NCBI RefSeq assembly: GCF_900110895.1
Contig: NZ_FOIQ01000001.1
Location: 712,472 to 776,471, forward strand
From: Prevotella aff. ruminicola Tc2-24
GTDB lineage: Bacteria > Bacteroidota > Bacteroidia > Bacteroidales > Bacteroidaceae
Reading direction: 5' to 3'
Length of the DNA stretch: 64,000 bases
The stretch's first letter is position 1. Each line of letters starts with the position of its first letter. Below the pieces are notes generated by a model that made no database searches, was not told where the DNA came from, and saw nothing but the letters and a program-made list of their open reading frames with translations. This document shows positions 55,039-64,000 of this stretch, one piece after another. A program made the translations under genes and the position numbers.

Positions 55039-56150
55039 AAAAAGTCCTGTTTCTCATATTCCACGGATTTGACCCCAATAATGGAATCAGTAAAAAGGTT
55101 TCGTACCAGGTCGATGCACTTAGGACATGCGGCATGGAAGTACATCTCTGCTATATGGACGAGTCATCTTCTAAGAAAAGAATAGTGGACAATACGGTCA
55201 TTGCAGACTATGGCAATAGTACAATCAGCAAGATCCTTAAAAGAACGGAGTTCGCGTCAATTGTAAAATATGCTATCAACTCACATATCGACTTTGTCTA
55301 CATTCGTTCGAATCATAATGCGAATCCATTCACCATCAAAATGGTGAAGCGTATGAAGCAGGCTGGCATGAAGGTTGTCTTGGAGATTCCGACATATCCT
55401 TATGACACAGAGTACCATGCACAAGGAATGGACAATCTGATCTTCCTTGACAAGGTTTTCCGTCATTCACTGGCCAGGCATTTGGATGCCATCATCACAT
55501 TCTCTGACGATGAGAGGATCTTTGGACAGCGGACGATCAGAATCTCCAATGGCATTGACTTCCGCAATGTAAAGGTTAAGACAGCAGAAAACGACACAAA
55601 TAAATCATTGAATCTGATAGGTGTTGCTGAGATCCACGGATGGCATGGTTTCGATAGGGTCGTAAAAGGACTTGCCGTTTATTACGCACAACAGCCTGCT
55701 TATATCGTCCGCTTCCATGTGGTTGGATACTTCTACTCTGCTGAGGGAGAAAAGGAATTCAGGAAGACAGTCTCCGACTTACAGATGGATGAATATGTGA
55801 TTCTGCACGGAAAGAAACATGGAGAGGAACTTGACCGTATTTTTGACTCATGCGACTTCGGCATCGGTAGTCTTGGACGACATCGTGTTGGAATCCAGAG
55901 CATCAAAACACTTAAGAATCGGGAATATGCAGCCAGAGGAATCCCGTTTGTTTATTCCGAAACAGATCAAGACTTTGACTGCAAGCCGTTCGTTATGAAA
56001 GCGCCTGCCGACGAGTCTGCTATTGACATCAATGAACTTGTTCGATTCTATCATCAGTTAAGAATGTCGCCTCAGGCCATTCGCGATTCTATCCAAGATC
56101 TATCGTGGGAGAATCAGATGAGACACGTAATTAAGGAGATATTTGGATGA
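55035..56150 (+). CDS. GT4-like glycosyltransferase
   Basis: 371 residues from the ATG at 55035 (MKKVLFLIFHGFDPNNGISK); an in-frame upstream ATG at 54984 lies inside the GT2 gene. The fold is GT-B-like: IGVAEIHGWHGFDRVVKGL and a C-terminal SLGRHRVGIQSIKTLKNREYA region that replaces the usual EX7E segment. Binding residues are therefore diverged from typical GT4 enzymes, so donor and even activity are uncertain. Overlaps both neighbours by four bases. Confidence 0.75.
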   Translation: MKKVLFLIFHGFDPNNGISKKVSYQVDALRTCGMEVHLCYMDESSSKKRIVDNTVIADYGNSTISKILKRTEFASIVKYAINSHIDFVYIRSNHNANPFTIKMVKRMKQAGMKVVLEIPTYPYDTEYHAQGMDNLIFLDKVFRHSLARHLDAIITFSDDERIFGQRTIRISNGIDFRNVKVKTAENDTNKSLNLIGVAEIHGWHGFDRVVKGLAVYYAQQPAYIVRFHVVGYFYSAEGEKEFRKTVSDLQMDEYVILHGKKHGEELDRIFDSCDFGIGSLGRHRVGIQSIKTLKNREYAARGIPFVYSETDQDFDCKPFVMKAPADESAIDINELVRFYHQLRMSPQAIRDSIQDLSWENQMRHVIKEIFG

Positions 56151-57331
56151 GAAAGAGAATCTGTTTTCTTGTCGACAGCATATTCAGCATCGGAGGTGTT
56201 CAACGTGTTACTGCTGTGATTGCCAAGGAATTGGCAAAAACCTACGATGTGACTATCGTCACGTTCGACAAGCCAGAAGCCAAAGACCTGTCGCTCTATG
56301 AATTGAATGATACTGACATTCACTTTCGTTTCTTCACATATCCGACTGTCAAACGATACAAGAATATAATTTGCAAAGCATATAGCGGACTTTACATGAA
56401 ACTCCGTCCCAGTTCCAAATGGGCATCCAATCTTTATGCCAGAAGTTCTTTCCCTTATGAACTCCGCCAAGCACTGACAGAAGAGTTAAGACAAGGCAAC
56501 TATCAAGTTATTATCGGTGTCCATGCGCCTTTAGCAGGAAGATTGGCAACCATCAAGAAGGAACTGCCAGGAGTTAAGACTATCGGTTGGATTCACAACT
56601 CTTTCGAGGCTCTATTCGGTGATACATTTATCTACATCGGAGCAAAGCGGAAACGCCACTATGTATACCAGTTCAGAGAGTTGGACGATGTCATCCTACT
56701 TTGCCATCATGATGCCGACTCGTATCAGCGATATGATAGAAGATTCCGGCCAACCGTCATCTATAATCCCTTAACATTGATACCTGACAAGCGTTCTGTA
56801 GGAAACTCTAAGACCTTCCTGTCTGTTGGCCGCTTCTCACGACGACATAAAGGATACGACCTACTGATCAAAGCTTTTCACCTGTTTGCCCAAAAGAATA
56901 CAGAGTGGCATCTAGATCTGGTTGGCGAGGGTGTTGAAGAGGAAATGTACAGAGAGCTAATCCAAGAACTTCACTTAGAAGATAGAGTCACCATCCATCC
57001 TTTCACGAACCGCATACAAGATTATTATAGCCAGGCTCAAATCTATGTGCTCAGTTCCAGATGGGAAGGCTTCGGACTTGTTCTCGTTGAAGCCATGGCG
57101 CACGGACTACCAGTCGTGTCCTCAGACCTGCCAACAAGTCTGGAAATCATGGGTGATTTCGGTCTCTATTTTAAAAATGGAGATATTGATTCTTTGGCAC
57201 AGCAACTAGAAGAAGCCACACATATTGACTGGCCATCAAAATCAGAAGAGGCCATCAAGATTGCCCAGCAATTTAACATCGACCAGATTATTGGACAGTG
57301 GAAAAAACTCATCGAAAATATCAACAACTAA
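56147..57331 (+). CDS. GT4-family glycosyltransferase
   Basis: 394 residues, GT-B fold. SIGGVQRVTAVIAKEL; SVGRFSRRHKGYDLL, VGEGVEEEMYREL and SSRWEGFGLVLVEAMAHG. Typical retaining transferase acting on a lipid-linked glycan. It starts inside the end of the preceding gene (4 bases) and is followed by an acetyltransferase gene after 6 bases. Confidence 0.88.
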   Translation: MRKRICFLVDSIFSIGGVQRVTAVIAKELAKTYDVTIVTFDKPEAKDLSLYELNDTDIHFRFFTYPTVKRYKNIICKAYSGLYMKLRPSSKWASNLYARSSFPYELRQALTEELRQGNYQVIIGVHAPLAGRLATIKKELPGVKTIGWIHNSFEALFGDTFIYIGAKRKRHYVYQFRELDDVILLCHHDADSYQRYDRRFRPTVIYNPLTLIPDKRSVGNSKTFLSVGRFSRRHKGYDLLIKAFHLFAQKNTEWHLDLVGEGVEEEMYRELIQELHLEDRVTIHPFTNRIQDYYSQAQIYVLSSRWEGFGLVLVEAMAHGLPVVSSDLPTSLEIMGDFGLYFKNGDIDSLAQQLEEATHIDWPSKSEEAIKIAQQFNIDQIIGQWKKLIENINN

Positions 57332-57337
57332 TAACAT

Positions 57338-57934
57338 ATGCCTATGGACAACGAGCGAATCAGAGAGAGATTGAAAGCTAGTCCGAAACTCAAGAAGCTA
57401 ATGACCTGGTTCATCATGAATCAGGTTGAAACCCGTCCGCGATGGTATATCAGACTGCTCGCGCCCTTATATCAGCACCGAGGCAGACATTCCGTGATCC
57501 ATGGATCTGTCAGGATGGACACCCCTCCTTATAGGAAGTTCCACCTGGGAGACTATTCTGTCGTCGAGTCGTTCGCATGCATTAACAATGCCGTGGGTGA
57601 CGTGAGTATCGGCGATCACACTCGTATCGGTCTGCATAATACAATCATTGGTCCCGTCGTCATTGGCAGTCACGTTAACCTGGCCCAAGGGATTACCATC
57701 ACAGCCCTCAACCACATTTTTTCAGATCCGCAGAAAAGAATCGATGAACAAGGAGTCAGCACTGATCAGGTCATAATAGAAGACGACACGTGGATTGGTG
57801 CCAATGCTGTTATTCTACCGGGAGTGACAATCGGCAGGCACTCTGTCATTGCAGCAGGTGCTGTAGTAACGAAGGATATTCCACCACATTCACTTGCAGC
57901 TGGTATCCCTGCAAAAATTATCAAACAGATATGA
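57338..57934 (+). CDS. Hexapeptide-repeat (left-handed beta-helix) O-acetyltransferase
   Basis: 198 residues. A helical start (about 1-45) is followed by hexapeptide repeats ([20 protein letters not shown], then [19 protein letters not shown]) and the standard ending [20 protein letters not shown]. It uses acetyl-CoA in the cytosol to acetylate a sugar, likely a nucleotide sugar or glycan precursor. The catalytic His lies in [10 protein letters not shown]. Its stop overlaps the next start (ATGA). Confidence 0.88.
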   Translation: MPMDNERIRERLKASPKLKKLMTWFIMNQVETRPRWYIRLLAPLYQHRGRHSVIHGSVRMDTPPYRKFHLGDYSVVESFACINNAVGDVSIGDHTRIGLHNTIIGPVVIGSHVNLAQGITITALNHIFSDPQKRIDEQGVSTDQVIIEDDTWIGANAVILPGVTIGRHSVIAAGAVVTKDIPPHSLAAGIPAKIIKQI

Positions 57935-59055
57935 GAATAGGTATAGAAGCGCAACGTATCTTCAGGAAGAACAAGCACGGAATGGATTATGTGGTTCTGC
58001 AAGAAATCAAGGAACTACAGAAGATGGACACCCAGAATGACTATTTCGTGTTTGTCGCGCCTGGCGAAGATAGATGCTTGGAAGAATCGAAGCATGTTCA
58101 TATCATTGAGATTGGTGGCAGCTTCTATCCTTTATGGGAACAGTTCACATTACCAAGAGCAGCAAAGGAGTGGAATATTGATATTTTACACTGCACAAGC
58201 AACACAGCTCCAATCTGGTGTCGTATACCCCTAATACTCACGCTCCATGATATCATTTTCATGGAGCCTCGTGACAAGTCGAACAAGTCCTTCTACCAGA
58301 ATATGGGATGGCTTTACAGACGATTGGTCGTACCTCGGATCCTCAAAAAATGCAGACGTATTATCACCGTATCAAACTACGAGAAGAACAATATCGAATC
58401 AAGACTGGGTATCCCCCAGGAAAAGATGGTGATGATATATAACGGTTATAATGATTGGTTCAAACCTATTCAGGACCTCAATCAGGTATACAAGAAGTAT
58501 ATTGACGTTCAAGGTTATTTCTTTTTCCTTGGCAATACAGACCCTAAGAAGAACACCGAAAGGACACTAATCGCTTATTCCAAATATCTGGAGAGATCGA
58601 ATGTTAAACGCAAGCTCTTGATGGCCGACCTTGATAACGAGTACTTAAAAGCAATTATTGAGAAAAACCATATCGAGAATATCTGGCGAAGAGTAGTCAT
58701 TCCAGGCTACATTGTCAACAAAGACCTGCCATATATATACAATAATGCTTTTGCATTCCTCTACACCTCTCTCAGAGAAAGCTTCGGGATCCCACTTCTG
58801 GAAGCGATGGCTTGCGGTACTCCCGTCATTACATCCAACACTTCATCCATGCCAGAAATTGGAGGACCTGACGCCATTCTCGTCAATCCAGAAGATCCCG
58901 ATGAGATTGCGAATAAGATGATACAGTTAGAAGAGGATGACCTTTTTTACAGAAAGCAGGAAGATATAGGTATCAGACGTGCGGAACAGTTCTCTTGGCG
59001 ACAAACGGCAGAGATGCTTTTAAGTGTCTACGAAAAAGTATATAAGCAGTTATAA
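57931..59055 (+). CDS. GT4-family glycosyltransferase (mannosyltransferase-like)
   Basis: 374 residues from the ATG at 57931; a longer frame from 57790 is antisense-free but lies wholly in the acetyltransferase gene. [20 protein letters not shown] start, then [14 protein letters not shown], and [19 protein letters not shown] followed by [12 protein letters not shown]. This set resembles mannosyl- or rhamnosyl-transferases of O-antigen loci. Last gene of the rightward unit. Confidence 0.87.
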   Translation: MRIGIEAQRIFRKNKHGMDYVVLQEIKELQKMDTQNDYFVFVAPGEDRCLEESKHVHIIEIGGSFYPLWEQFTLPRAAKEWNIDILHCTSNTAPIWCRIPLILTLHDIIFMEPRDKSNKSFYQNMGWLYRRLVVPRILKKCRRIITVSNYEKNNIESRLGIPQEKMVMIYNGYNDWFKPIQDLNQVYKKYIDVQGYFFFLGNTDPKKNTERTLIAYSKYLERSNVKRKLLMADLDNEYLKAIIEKNHIENIWRRVVIPGYIVNKDLPYIYNNAFAFLYTSLRESFGIPLLEAMACGTPVITSNTSSMPEIGGPDAILVNPEDPDEIANKMIQLEEDDLFYRKQEDIGIRRAEQFSWRQTAEMLLSVYEKVYKQL

Positions 59056-59394
59056 TCAGAGGAACAGATCCAGAGAGAGGTCTTTCGGAGACTTCTCTTC
59101 TTTTTCCTCTGAGCCTAAATCCCGTTTAAAATCAATCATCAACTGTCGAGCATCCTGATTATTCTGGATGTTCAAGCGGTAATATCCACGACGGTCCATG
59201 CTCTCAATCAGAGATAAAGAAGATTTTGAATTCTTGAGAAGATACTGTTGGACATAAGAATGGATATTCTCCAAATCCGGGGTATAGAACAAGGAAGAGT
59301 TCAGGTTATAAACATGCTTGGCCAACAGCTGTACGCTAATGCCCTTGTCACCAACATCGGTAAGGATTTGAAGTATCTGTCTGTCGTATGTCAT
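59056..59394 (-). CDS. Small conserved hypothetical protein, helix-rich, possibly winged-helix
   Basis: 112 residues from the ATG at 59394 (MTYDRQILQILTDVGDKGISV). The opening resembles a winged-helix recognition module: ILQILTDVG, then ISVQLLAKHVYNLN. The C-terminus is acidic and charged (GSEEKEEKSPKDLSLDLFL). No signal peptide. An alternative ATG at 59418 would run through a terminator hairpin, so it is rejected. It lies immediately downstream of that terminator, on the same strand. Confidence 0.65.
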   Translation of the reverse strand: MTYDRQILQILTDVGDKGISVQLLAKHVYNLNSSLFYTPDLENIHSYVQQYLLKNSKSSLSLIESMDRRGYYRLNIQNNQDARQLMIDFKRDLGSEEKEEKSPKDLSLDLFL

Positions 59395-59402
59395 GTGATT
59401 AA

Positions 59403-59435
59403 AAAAGGTCGGTAACACGAACTTACCGACCTTTT
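59403..59435 (-). terminator. Intrinsic terminator after the histone-tail wHTH gene
   Basis: Perfect 13-bp stem AAAAGGTCGGTAA (59403-59415) with TTACCGACCTTTT (59423-59435) and a 7-base loop. On the minus strand a T-rich run follows. It ends 8 bases before the ATG of the next gene on the same strand, which has no visible promoter of its own. Confidence 0.8.
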
Positions 59436-59453
59436 CTATAGTACGTTAACGGA

Positions 59454-59768
59454 TTAAGCTAATGTAACTTTCTCCCCGGCGTTAACGAGCTTGCCTTCTT
59501 TAAAGAGCCAACCCAGACCGAGAAGAGTCTCCTCCTCTGAAATCTTTGCAGCCTTTGCGATCTCCTTCACGGTGAGCGCCTTTCCTGCTGCTGCCAGTGC
59601 CTGATAAACATCTCCTGCCTTGAAACCGATGTTCTCCGCATTCACTGCGAGAACAGACTTTTTGGCTGCTGCCTTAGGAGCAGCTGCTTTCTTTACAGTT
59701 GTGGTTTTCTTAGCTGCGGCTGCCTTTGTCTCAGTAGCCTTCTTAGCTGTTGCTTTCTTTTCTGCCAT
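59454..59768 (-). CDS. Winged-helix protein with Ala/Lys-rich histone H1-like N-terminal tail
   Basis: 104 residues. Residues 1-40 are almost only Ala, Lys and Thr (KKATAKKATETKAAAAKK and similar), like histone H1 C-terminal tails and bacterial HU extensions. Residues about 42-104 form a winged-helix-like module (AGDVYQALAAAGKALTVKEI, then AKISEEETLLGLGWLFKEGK), of the DUF2582-type. It probably binds DNA; it could be a nucleoid protein. The -7 box TATTTTTG (complement of 59824-59831) lies upstream. The product is likely abundant. Confidence 0.75.
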   Translation of the reverse strand: MAEKKATAKKATETKAAAAKKTTTVKKAAAPKAAAKKSVLAVNAENIGFKAGDVYQALAAAGKALTVKEIAKAAKISEEETLLGLGWLFKEGKLVNAGEKVTLA

Positions 59769-59886
59769 AGTTAAAAAAATTAATTCGTATTGAAGTGAAT
59801 ACTCCTCATAAATTTTTCGTGTGCAAAAATACCACTATTATTTCAGACAAGTTATTGATATTTAGGCTTTTTTAGCAAAACGCAAC

Positions 59887-61665
59887 CTATTCTTGATGTA
59901 TGTCAACCGACGATTGCAGATCCAATTTCAGTTGTAATTCTTCTAGTTGTTTGGGGTCCAATTCGCCTGGAGCATCTAACATCACATCACGTCCACTGTT
60001 GTTCTTCGGGAAGGCGATACAGTCACGAATACTATCGAGACCAGCCATCAATGAGACAAAACGGTCAAGGCCGAAAGCGAGACCTGCGTGAGGAGGTGCG
60101 CCATACTTGAAGGCATTGATAAGGAAACCGAACTGAGCCATCGCGCGTTCTGGTGTGAAACCAAGGATCTGGAACATCTTCTCCTGCAACTTTCCATCAT
60201 GAATACGAAGTGATCCTCCGCCGACCTCCACGCCATTGCAGACGAAATCGTAGGCAACAGCACGTACTTTTTCCGGAGCCGTATCAAGCAGAGGTATATC
60301 ATCGGGGTTCGGCATCGTAAACGGATGATGCGTAGCCATCAGACGCTGCTCCTCATCGCTCCACTCAAAGAGCGGGAAATCTACAATCCACAGACAGACG
60401 AACTGATTCTTGTCACGAAGTCCAAGACGGTCACCCATCTCCAAACGCAGCGTGCAGAGCTGCACTCGGGTCTTATTGGCATTATCACCACTAAGAATCA
60501 ATACCAGGTCACCGTCCTTGGCACCCATCACCTCCTTCAATCTTGCCCATACTTCCGGCTCATAGAATTTTTCTACGCTTGACTTGACAGAGCCATCCTC
60601 ATTGAACTTCACATATACGAGTCCCTTGGCGCCGACCTGCGGACGCTTCACAAAGTCAGTAAGCTGATCCAACTGTTTGCGGGTATAGTTCGCACAACCA
60701 GGCACACAGATACCACCGATATAATTAGCATCGTTGAATACTGGGAATGATCCCGTTCCTTTGAGAACATCCATCAGCTCGACAAACTCCATACCAAAGC
60801 GGAGGTCTGGTTTGTCGGAGCCGAAACGGCGCATCGCCTCATGCCATGTCATACGCTGCAAAGGCGGCAGTTCGACACCACGAACCTCCTTAAACAGGTG
60901 ACGAGCCATATCCTCGAACAACTGGAGCACGTCCTCCTGTTCCACGAAAGACATCTCACAGTCGATCTGTGTAAACTCAGGCTGACGGTCTGCACGCAAA
61001 TCTTCATCACGGAAGCATTTGGCAATCTGGAAGTACCTATCAAAACCACTCACCATCAGCAACTGCTTTAATGTCTGCGGTGATTGTGGCAAAGCATAGA
61101 ACTGCCCAGGATTCATACGAGAAGGCACTACGAAATCACGTGCACCTTCTGGTGTAGAACCAATCAGAATCGGAGTCTCAACCTCAATGAAATCCTTTGA
61201 ATCCAAGAAGTTACGAATCAGGATTGTCATACGATGACGCAACTCGAGATTCTTTCTGACAGCAGCACGACGAAGATCGAGATAACGATACTTCATCCGG
61301 ATATCGTCTCCGCCATCGGTATTATCTTCAATCGTAAAGGGGGGTGTGAGACTCTCACTCAAAATATTCAGTTCTTTCACTAGAATCTCCACATCGCCCG
61401 TCGGCATCTTTGGGTTCTTGCTCTGGCGCTCACTGACCTCTCCCTTTACTTGAATACAGAACTCACGGCCAAGTTTGTTCGCGCGCTCACAAAGCTCTGC
61501 ATCTACGGCCTCGTTGAAAACCAACTGCGTAATACCATAGCGGTCACGAAGGTCGACGAATGTCATACCTCCCATCTTACGACTACGCTGTACCCAGCCT
61601 GCGAGTGTCACAACACAACCAGCATCAGAAAGCCTAAGCTCTCCACACGTCTTGCTTCTATACAT
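59887..61665 (-). CDS. aspS: Aspartate-tRNA ligase
   Basis: Charges tRNA-Asp in the cytosol. 592 residues from the ATG at 61665 ([11 protein letters not shown]); an in-frame ATG at 61725 adds 20 residues of leader and lies across the promoter (TAATTTTG on the minus strand). It has an OB-fold anticodon domain ([20 protein letters not shown]), class II motifs including [18 protein letters not shown], the bacterial GAD insertion and the motif 3 region [13 protein letters not shown]. Confidence 0.96.
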   Translation of the reverse strand: MYRSKTCGELRLSDAGCVVTLAGWVQRSRKMGGMTFVDLRDRYGITQLVFNEAVDAELCERANKLGREFCIQVKGEVSERQSKNPKMPTGDVEILVKELNILSESLTPPFTIEDNTDGGDDIRMKYRYLDLRRAAVRKNLELRHRMTILIRNFLDSKDFIEVETPILIGSTPEGARDFVVPSRMNPGQFYALPQSPQTLKQLLMVSGFDRYFQIAKCFRDEDLRADRQPEFTQIDCEMSFVEQEDVLQLFEDMARHLFKEVRGVELPPLQRMTWHEAMRRFGSDKPDLRFGMEFVELMDVLKGTGSFPVFNDANYIGGICVPGCANYTRKQLDQLTDFVKRPQVGAKGLVYVKFNEDGSVKSSVEKFYEPEVWARLKEVMGAKDGDLVLILSGDNANKTRVQLCTLRLEMGDRLGLRDKNQFVCLWIVDFPLFEWSDEEQRLMATHHPFTMPNPDDIPLLDTAPEKVRAVAYDFVCNGVEVGGGSLRIHDGKLQEKMFQILGFTPERAMAQFGFLINAFKYGAPPHAGLAFGLDRFVSLMAGLDSIRDCIAFPKNNSGRDVMLDAPGELDPKQLEELQLKLDLQSSVDIHQE

Positions 61666-61767
61666 ATTTAATCTCTTTTTATTCTTTTGAGGTGCAAAAT
61701 TACATAAAAAAATGATAAGTAGCAAATATAATTCTTAATTCTTATTCCTTATTTCTTAATTTTTTAT

Positions 61768-61775
61768 TATCTTTG
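61768..61775 (+). promoter_or_regulatory. -7 promoter element of the DUF1573 gene
   Basis: TATCTTTG lies 31 bases before the ATG at 61807. The region upstream is a degenerate TTCTTAATTC-type repeat and no -33 box is clear. Confidence 0.5.
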
Positions 61776-61806
61776 CCACCGAATTAAACAAAAAAAACAT
61801 ACAGAG

Positions 61807-62196
61807 ATGAAGAAACTAATTGTATTGACAATGATGCTCTTATGCGGAATGACTACCGCATTTGCTCAGAAACCTGCAGAGATCAAATTCGATAAGTTAA
61901 CCCATGATTTCGGGACTTTCTCTGAGAAAAATCCTATCGTGACCTATACCTTCATCTATACAAACGTTGGCGAGCAGCCCCTAGTCATCAATCAAGCTGT
62001 TGCCAGTTGTGGATGTACGGTCCCCGAATACACGAAGACTCCCGTCAAACCAGGAGAACAAGGAAAACTCAAAGTGACATACAACGGCACGGGTAAATTC
62101 CCAGGTCATTTTAAGAAATCCATCACGGTAAGAACCAACGGAGCCGTTGAGATGACAAGACTCTACATTGAAGGCGATATGACAGAAGCCAAATAA
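61807..62196 (+). CDS. DUF1573-family exported protein
   Basis: 129 residues with a signal peptide cut near TTAFAQ (about residue 21). The mature part is one Ig-like/DUF1573 domain with the family hallmark VASCGCTVPEY and a YNGTGKFPGHFKKSITVRTN strand pair. Such proteins are common and highly expressed in Bacteroidetes; the function is not settled. It is monocistronic with a terminator at 62201-62228. Confidence 0.88.
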   Translation: MKKLIVLTMMLLCGMTTAFAQKPAEIKFDKLTHDFGTFSEKNPIVTYTFIYTNVGEQPLVINQAVASCGCTVPEYTKTPVKPGEQGKLKVTYNGTGKFPGHFKKSITVRTNGAVEMTRLYIEGDMTEAK

Positions 62197-62200
62197 ATTA

Positions 62201-62228
62201 AAACAGCCCACCAGTTGGTGGGCTGTTT
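62201..62228. terminator. Bidirectional terminator between DUF1573 and DUF3078 genes
   Basis: AAACAGCCCACCA (62201-62213) pairs with TGGTGGGCTGTTT (62216-62228), a nearly closed hairpin with T-rich flanks, between the two convergent stops. Confidence 0.8.
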
Positions 62229-62245
62229 GCTTATCTGCTTTAGAT

Positions 62246-63424
62246 TTAGAACGCATAGGTGAAACCTAGCGAACTGTATTCCTTAAACTGCCAATAGCCT
62301 AAGTCGCTGTCATACACTCCTGCATCGTCAAAGCGCGGGAAGAGGAACAGATTGGCTGTGATATACTTCGAGACGCGCAACTCAAAGGTATTCTCCCACT
62401 CGATCTCTGCTCGCTTGTAAGAAGTGAAGGCATAGAGTCTTGACTTCCATGTGACATTCTCATTCATCTTCCATACCAAGTCGGCCGTCAACTGAGAACC
62501 GAAATCAAGCAAGGTATGCTTACCAACCTTCAGGCCATAACTAGGTCCAAGGGGGAGACGTCCCACATAACGATAGTTAACAGCAAGCGGAGAGAGGTTG
62601 ATCGTTCCCGTCAGTCGTTTGTTCTTGCTCTCAACTTTGTAGTCCATACCAAGACCCAGGTTCAGGTTGAATGGTGACATGAAATCCGAGTAGGTAAAGG
62701 GATCGTTAGATTTCAATCCCCTGGTGAACTGCGTGTATGCCAATAGCTGGAGCGTATAGTACCAGTTCTTTGCGGCCTCAAGTCCCAATTTACTTGTAAA
62801 ACGGAGCAGGTCCTCATTAGCCTTAAACTTGTGAAGCGAGTCTGTTCGAGAACGGAGGAAGCCAAGCTTCATTTCCAGTTTGTTATCCCACTTCCATTTA
62901 TTCTTATTATCGTAATTTGCCTCCAGCGTCAGGGCACCAACCATAGAGTAATTACTTTCACCGCCCTTATACCAGTTGCCAGATACATAGTTCTGCATGA
63001 ACTGAAGGAAACCGTCGCCCTTCCTGGTCCAGAATTTAGGTTTCTGAACCATCAATGTGTCAATAATCTCTTCTGGCGCATCAATGACAGGAGCCTCGAC
63101 CTTCTCCACGAACTCGACCTGATTCTCTATCGGTGTATACACATCTTCACGGATATTACCAGTCTCCTGTAGTTCCGTTTCAGTGGTACTTACCAGATCC
63201 GGACGATTCAGATAGATGTTCAGCAGGGCAGCGTCAACCTCATCAATGACAGCATCCTTACCTGCCGACTCTGAGTTCAAAGCCAACGTCTTGTCGGCTA
63301 CATTGTGATAAAACGTCAACGGTGCGAACAGACGGTAATAACGTCCGTCCAGAGTGTCGTTTGGCTGCGCGGCGTCTGCGCTGAGCACAGAGACTGCCGC
63401 AAAGAATAATATTAGTTTTCGCAT
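62246..63424 (-). CDS. DUF3078-family outer-membrane-type protein
   Basis: 392 residues from the ATG at 63424 (MRKLILFFAAVSVLSADAAQ signal peptide); the earlier ATG at 63529 is inside the promoter region. Beta-strand rich with aromatic-glycine patterns (QNYVSGNWYKGGESNYSMVG) and a C-terminal Phe (SSLGFTYAF), consistent with a beta-barrel in the outer membrane. The function of DUF3078 proteins is unknown. A -7 box TAACTTTG lies on the minus strand just upstream, back to back with yidC's. Confidence 0.82.
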   Translation of the reverse strand: MRKLILFFAAVSVLSADAAQPNDTLDGRYYRLFAPLTFYHNVADKTLALNSESAGKDAVIDEVDAALLNIYLNRPDLVSTTETELQETGNIREDVYTPIENQVEFVEKVEAPVIDAPEEIIDTLMVQKPKFWTRKGDGFLQFMQNYVSGNWYKGGESNYSMVGALTLEANYDNKNKWKWDNKLEMKLGFLRSRTDSLHKFKANEDLLRFTSKLGLEAAKNWYYTLQLLAYTQFTRGLKSNDPFTYSDFMSPFNLNLGLGMDYKVESKNKRLTGTINLSPLAVNYRYVGRLPLGPSYGLKVGKHTLLDFGSQLTADLVWKMNENVTWKSRLYAFTSYKRAEIEWENTFELRVSKYITANLFLFPRFDDAGVYDSDLGYWQFKEYSSLGFTYAF

Positions 63425-63484
63425 AACTATTTGCAAAGTTACATTTTTTTCTTTATCGATTGCATACTTTTCGCATTTTTTTCG

Positions 63485-63492
63485 TAATTTTG
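63485..63492 (+). promoter_or_regulatory. -7 promoter element of yidC
   Basis: TAATTTTG lies 55 bases before the yidC ATG. No convincing -33 box at 19-21 bases is seen. Confidence 0.5.
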
Positions 63493-63547
63493 CACCTTGA
63501 TTTATTGTGTAAATATATAAATTAAGCAAAACATAAACGAATAAACA

Positions 63548-64000
63548 ATGAATAAAGACACCATTATCGGGTTCGTGCTCATCGCTTTGGTATTAATCGG
63601 GTTCAGCTGGTACAACCAGCCCTCGGCCGAGGAGATCGAGGCCGCACGAAAACAAGACAGTATTGCAGCAGCCATCAAGGATAACGCAGTCAAGCAGCAG
63701 AAGGCCAGCGAGGCCGAGCGCAAAGCGCAGGCTGAGGCTGAAATCACGGACGATTCCACGGCCATCTTCTTCTCTGCCCTTAAAGGTACCAACCAGCCTG
63801 TCATCCTCAAGAACGACAAGGTTGAGCTGACTTTCAGCACCAAGGGCGGCACCATCTCGAAGGCTGTCATCAAAGGCTTCGAAGACCGTGACAATAAAAT
63901 GGATGTAACCCTCTTCGACGAGAAGACCCAGCAGATGAATTTCATGTTGGCTGGCAAGTCGGAGAACATCATCACGCAGGATCTGTATTTCACACCCTCA
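63548..64000 (+). CDS. yidC: Membrane protein insertase YidC, 3' partial
   Basis: The first 151 residues only; the gene runs past the window end. It starts MNKDTIIGFVLIALVLIGFSW, the single N-terminal transmembrane helix, followed by an Ala/Lys/Gln-rich linker and the start of the periplasmic beta-supersandwich domain (LKNDKVELTFSTKGGTISKA). This layout is typical of Bacteroidetes YidC, which inserts membrane proteins with or without SecYEG. Confidence 0.9.
   Translation, partial: MNKDTIIGFVLIALVLIGFSWYNQPSAEEIEAARKQDSIAAAIKDNAVKQQKASEAERKAQAEAEITDDSTAIFFSALKGTNQPVILKNDKVELTFSTKGGTISKAVIKGFEDRDNKMDVTLFDEKTQQMNFMLAGKSENIITQDLYFTPS

Overview
The window reads as chromosomal DNA of a Bacteroidales bacterium, most likely a Prevotella-type member of the Prevotellaceae. 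The reasons are a SusC/SusD pair, a fimbrillin-type lipoprotein, several Bacteroidetes-restricted small proteins, the trp gene order B-E-G-D-C-F-A, and promoters of the Bacteroidetes type (TTTG or TTG, about 20 bases, TAnnTTTG) before nearly every transcription unit. I found no tRNA, rRNA, CRISPR array, transposase or phage gene.

Layout. 1-3.3 kb: the end of a truncated cytochrome c biogenesis-like protein, a two-domain RidA/YjgF-family enzyme, and enolase on the other strand. 3.4-8.4 kb: an isolated susC/susD pair and a periplasmic heavy-metal-binding protein. 8.6-11.5 kb: a cell-division/RNA-decay operon (zapB-like gene, zapA, rny) and a conserved unknown gene. 11.6-14.5 kb: rfbA and an unusual sugar kinase/nucleotidyltransferase fusion. 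14.7 kb: an ECF sigma factor. 23.4-15.3 kb, read leftward: one probable long operon from a single strong promoter (LysE-type exporter, DUF4924 protein, rfbD, prfC, tsaC, CLC channel, fmt, a 45-residue protein, rpe). 23.5-25 kb: ROK glucokinase and a hotdog thioesterase, convergent.

25.0-31.9 kb holds a complete tryptophan operon. It is preceded by a classical attenuator: a 20-codon leader peptide with three consecutive Trp codons, a possible antiterminator segment and an intrinsic terminator. TrpE carries an in-frame insertion of five heptanucleotide repeats. 32.2-35.1 kb holds a 39-residue orphan small protein followed by a large fimbrillin/beta-helix lipoprotein.

34.9-59.1 kb is a glycan-assembly island. 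It has about twelve glycosyltransferases (GT2, GT4, GT11-like, GT32), a UbiA-family polyprenyl-phosphate glycan-precursor enzyme, an ACP/MBOAT/SGNH O-acylation cassette resembling Dlt without DltA, two integral-membrane acyltransferase-3 proteins, a hexapeptide-repeat acetyltransferase, an IspD/TarI-type cytidylyltransferase, a CE4 deacetylase and a SASA-type esterase. No flippase, polymerase or chain-length regulator is visible. The island therefore looks like a lipopolysaccharide or cell-surface glycan decoration locus that depends on export genes elsewhere. 59-64 kb returns to core genes: two small winged-helix-like proteins, aspS, a DUF1573 protein, a DUF3078 outer-membrane-type protein and the start of yidC, which is cut by the window end.

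Coordinates, motifs and repeats were read directly from the sequence. Family names rest on motif recognition without database searches. Promoter and terminator calls are by eye.
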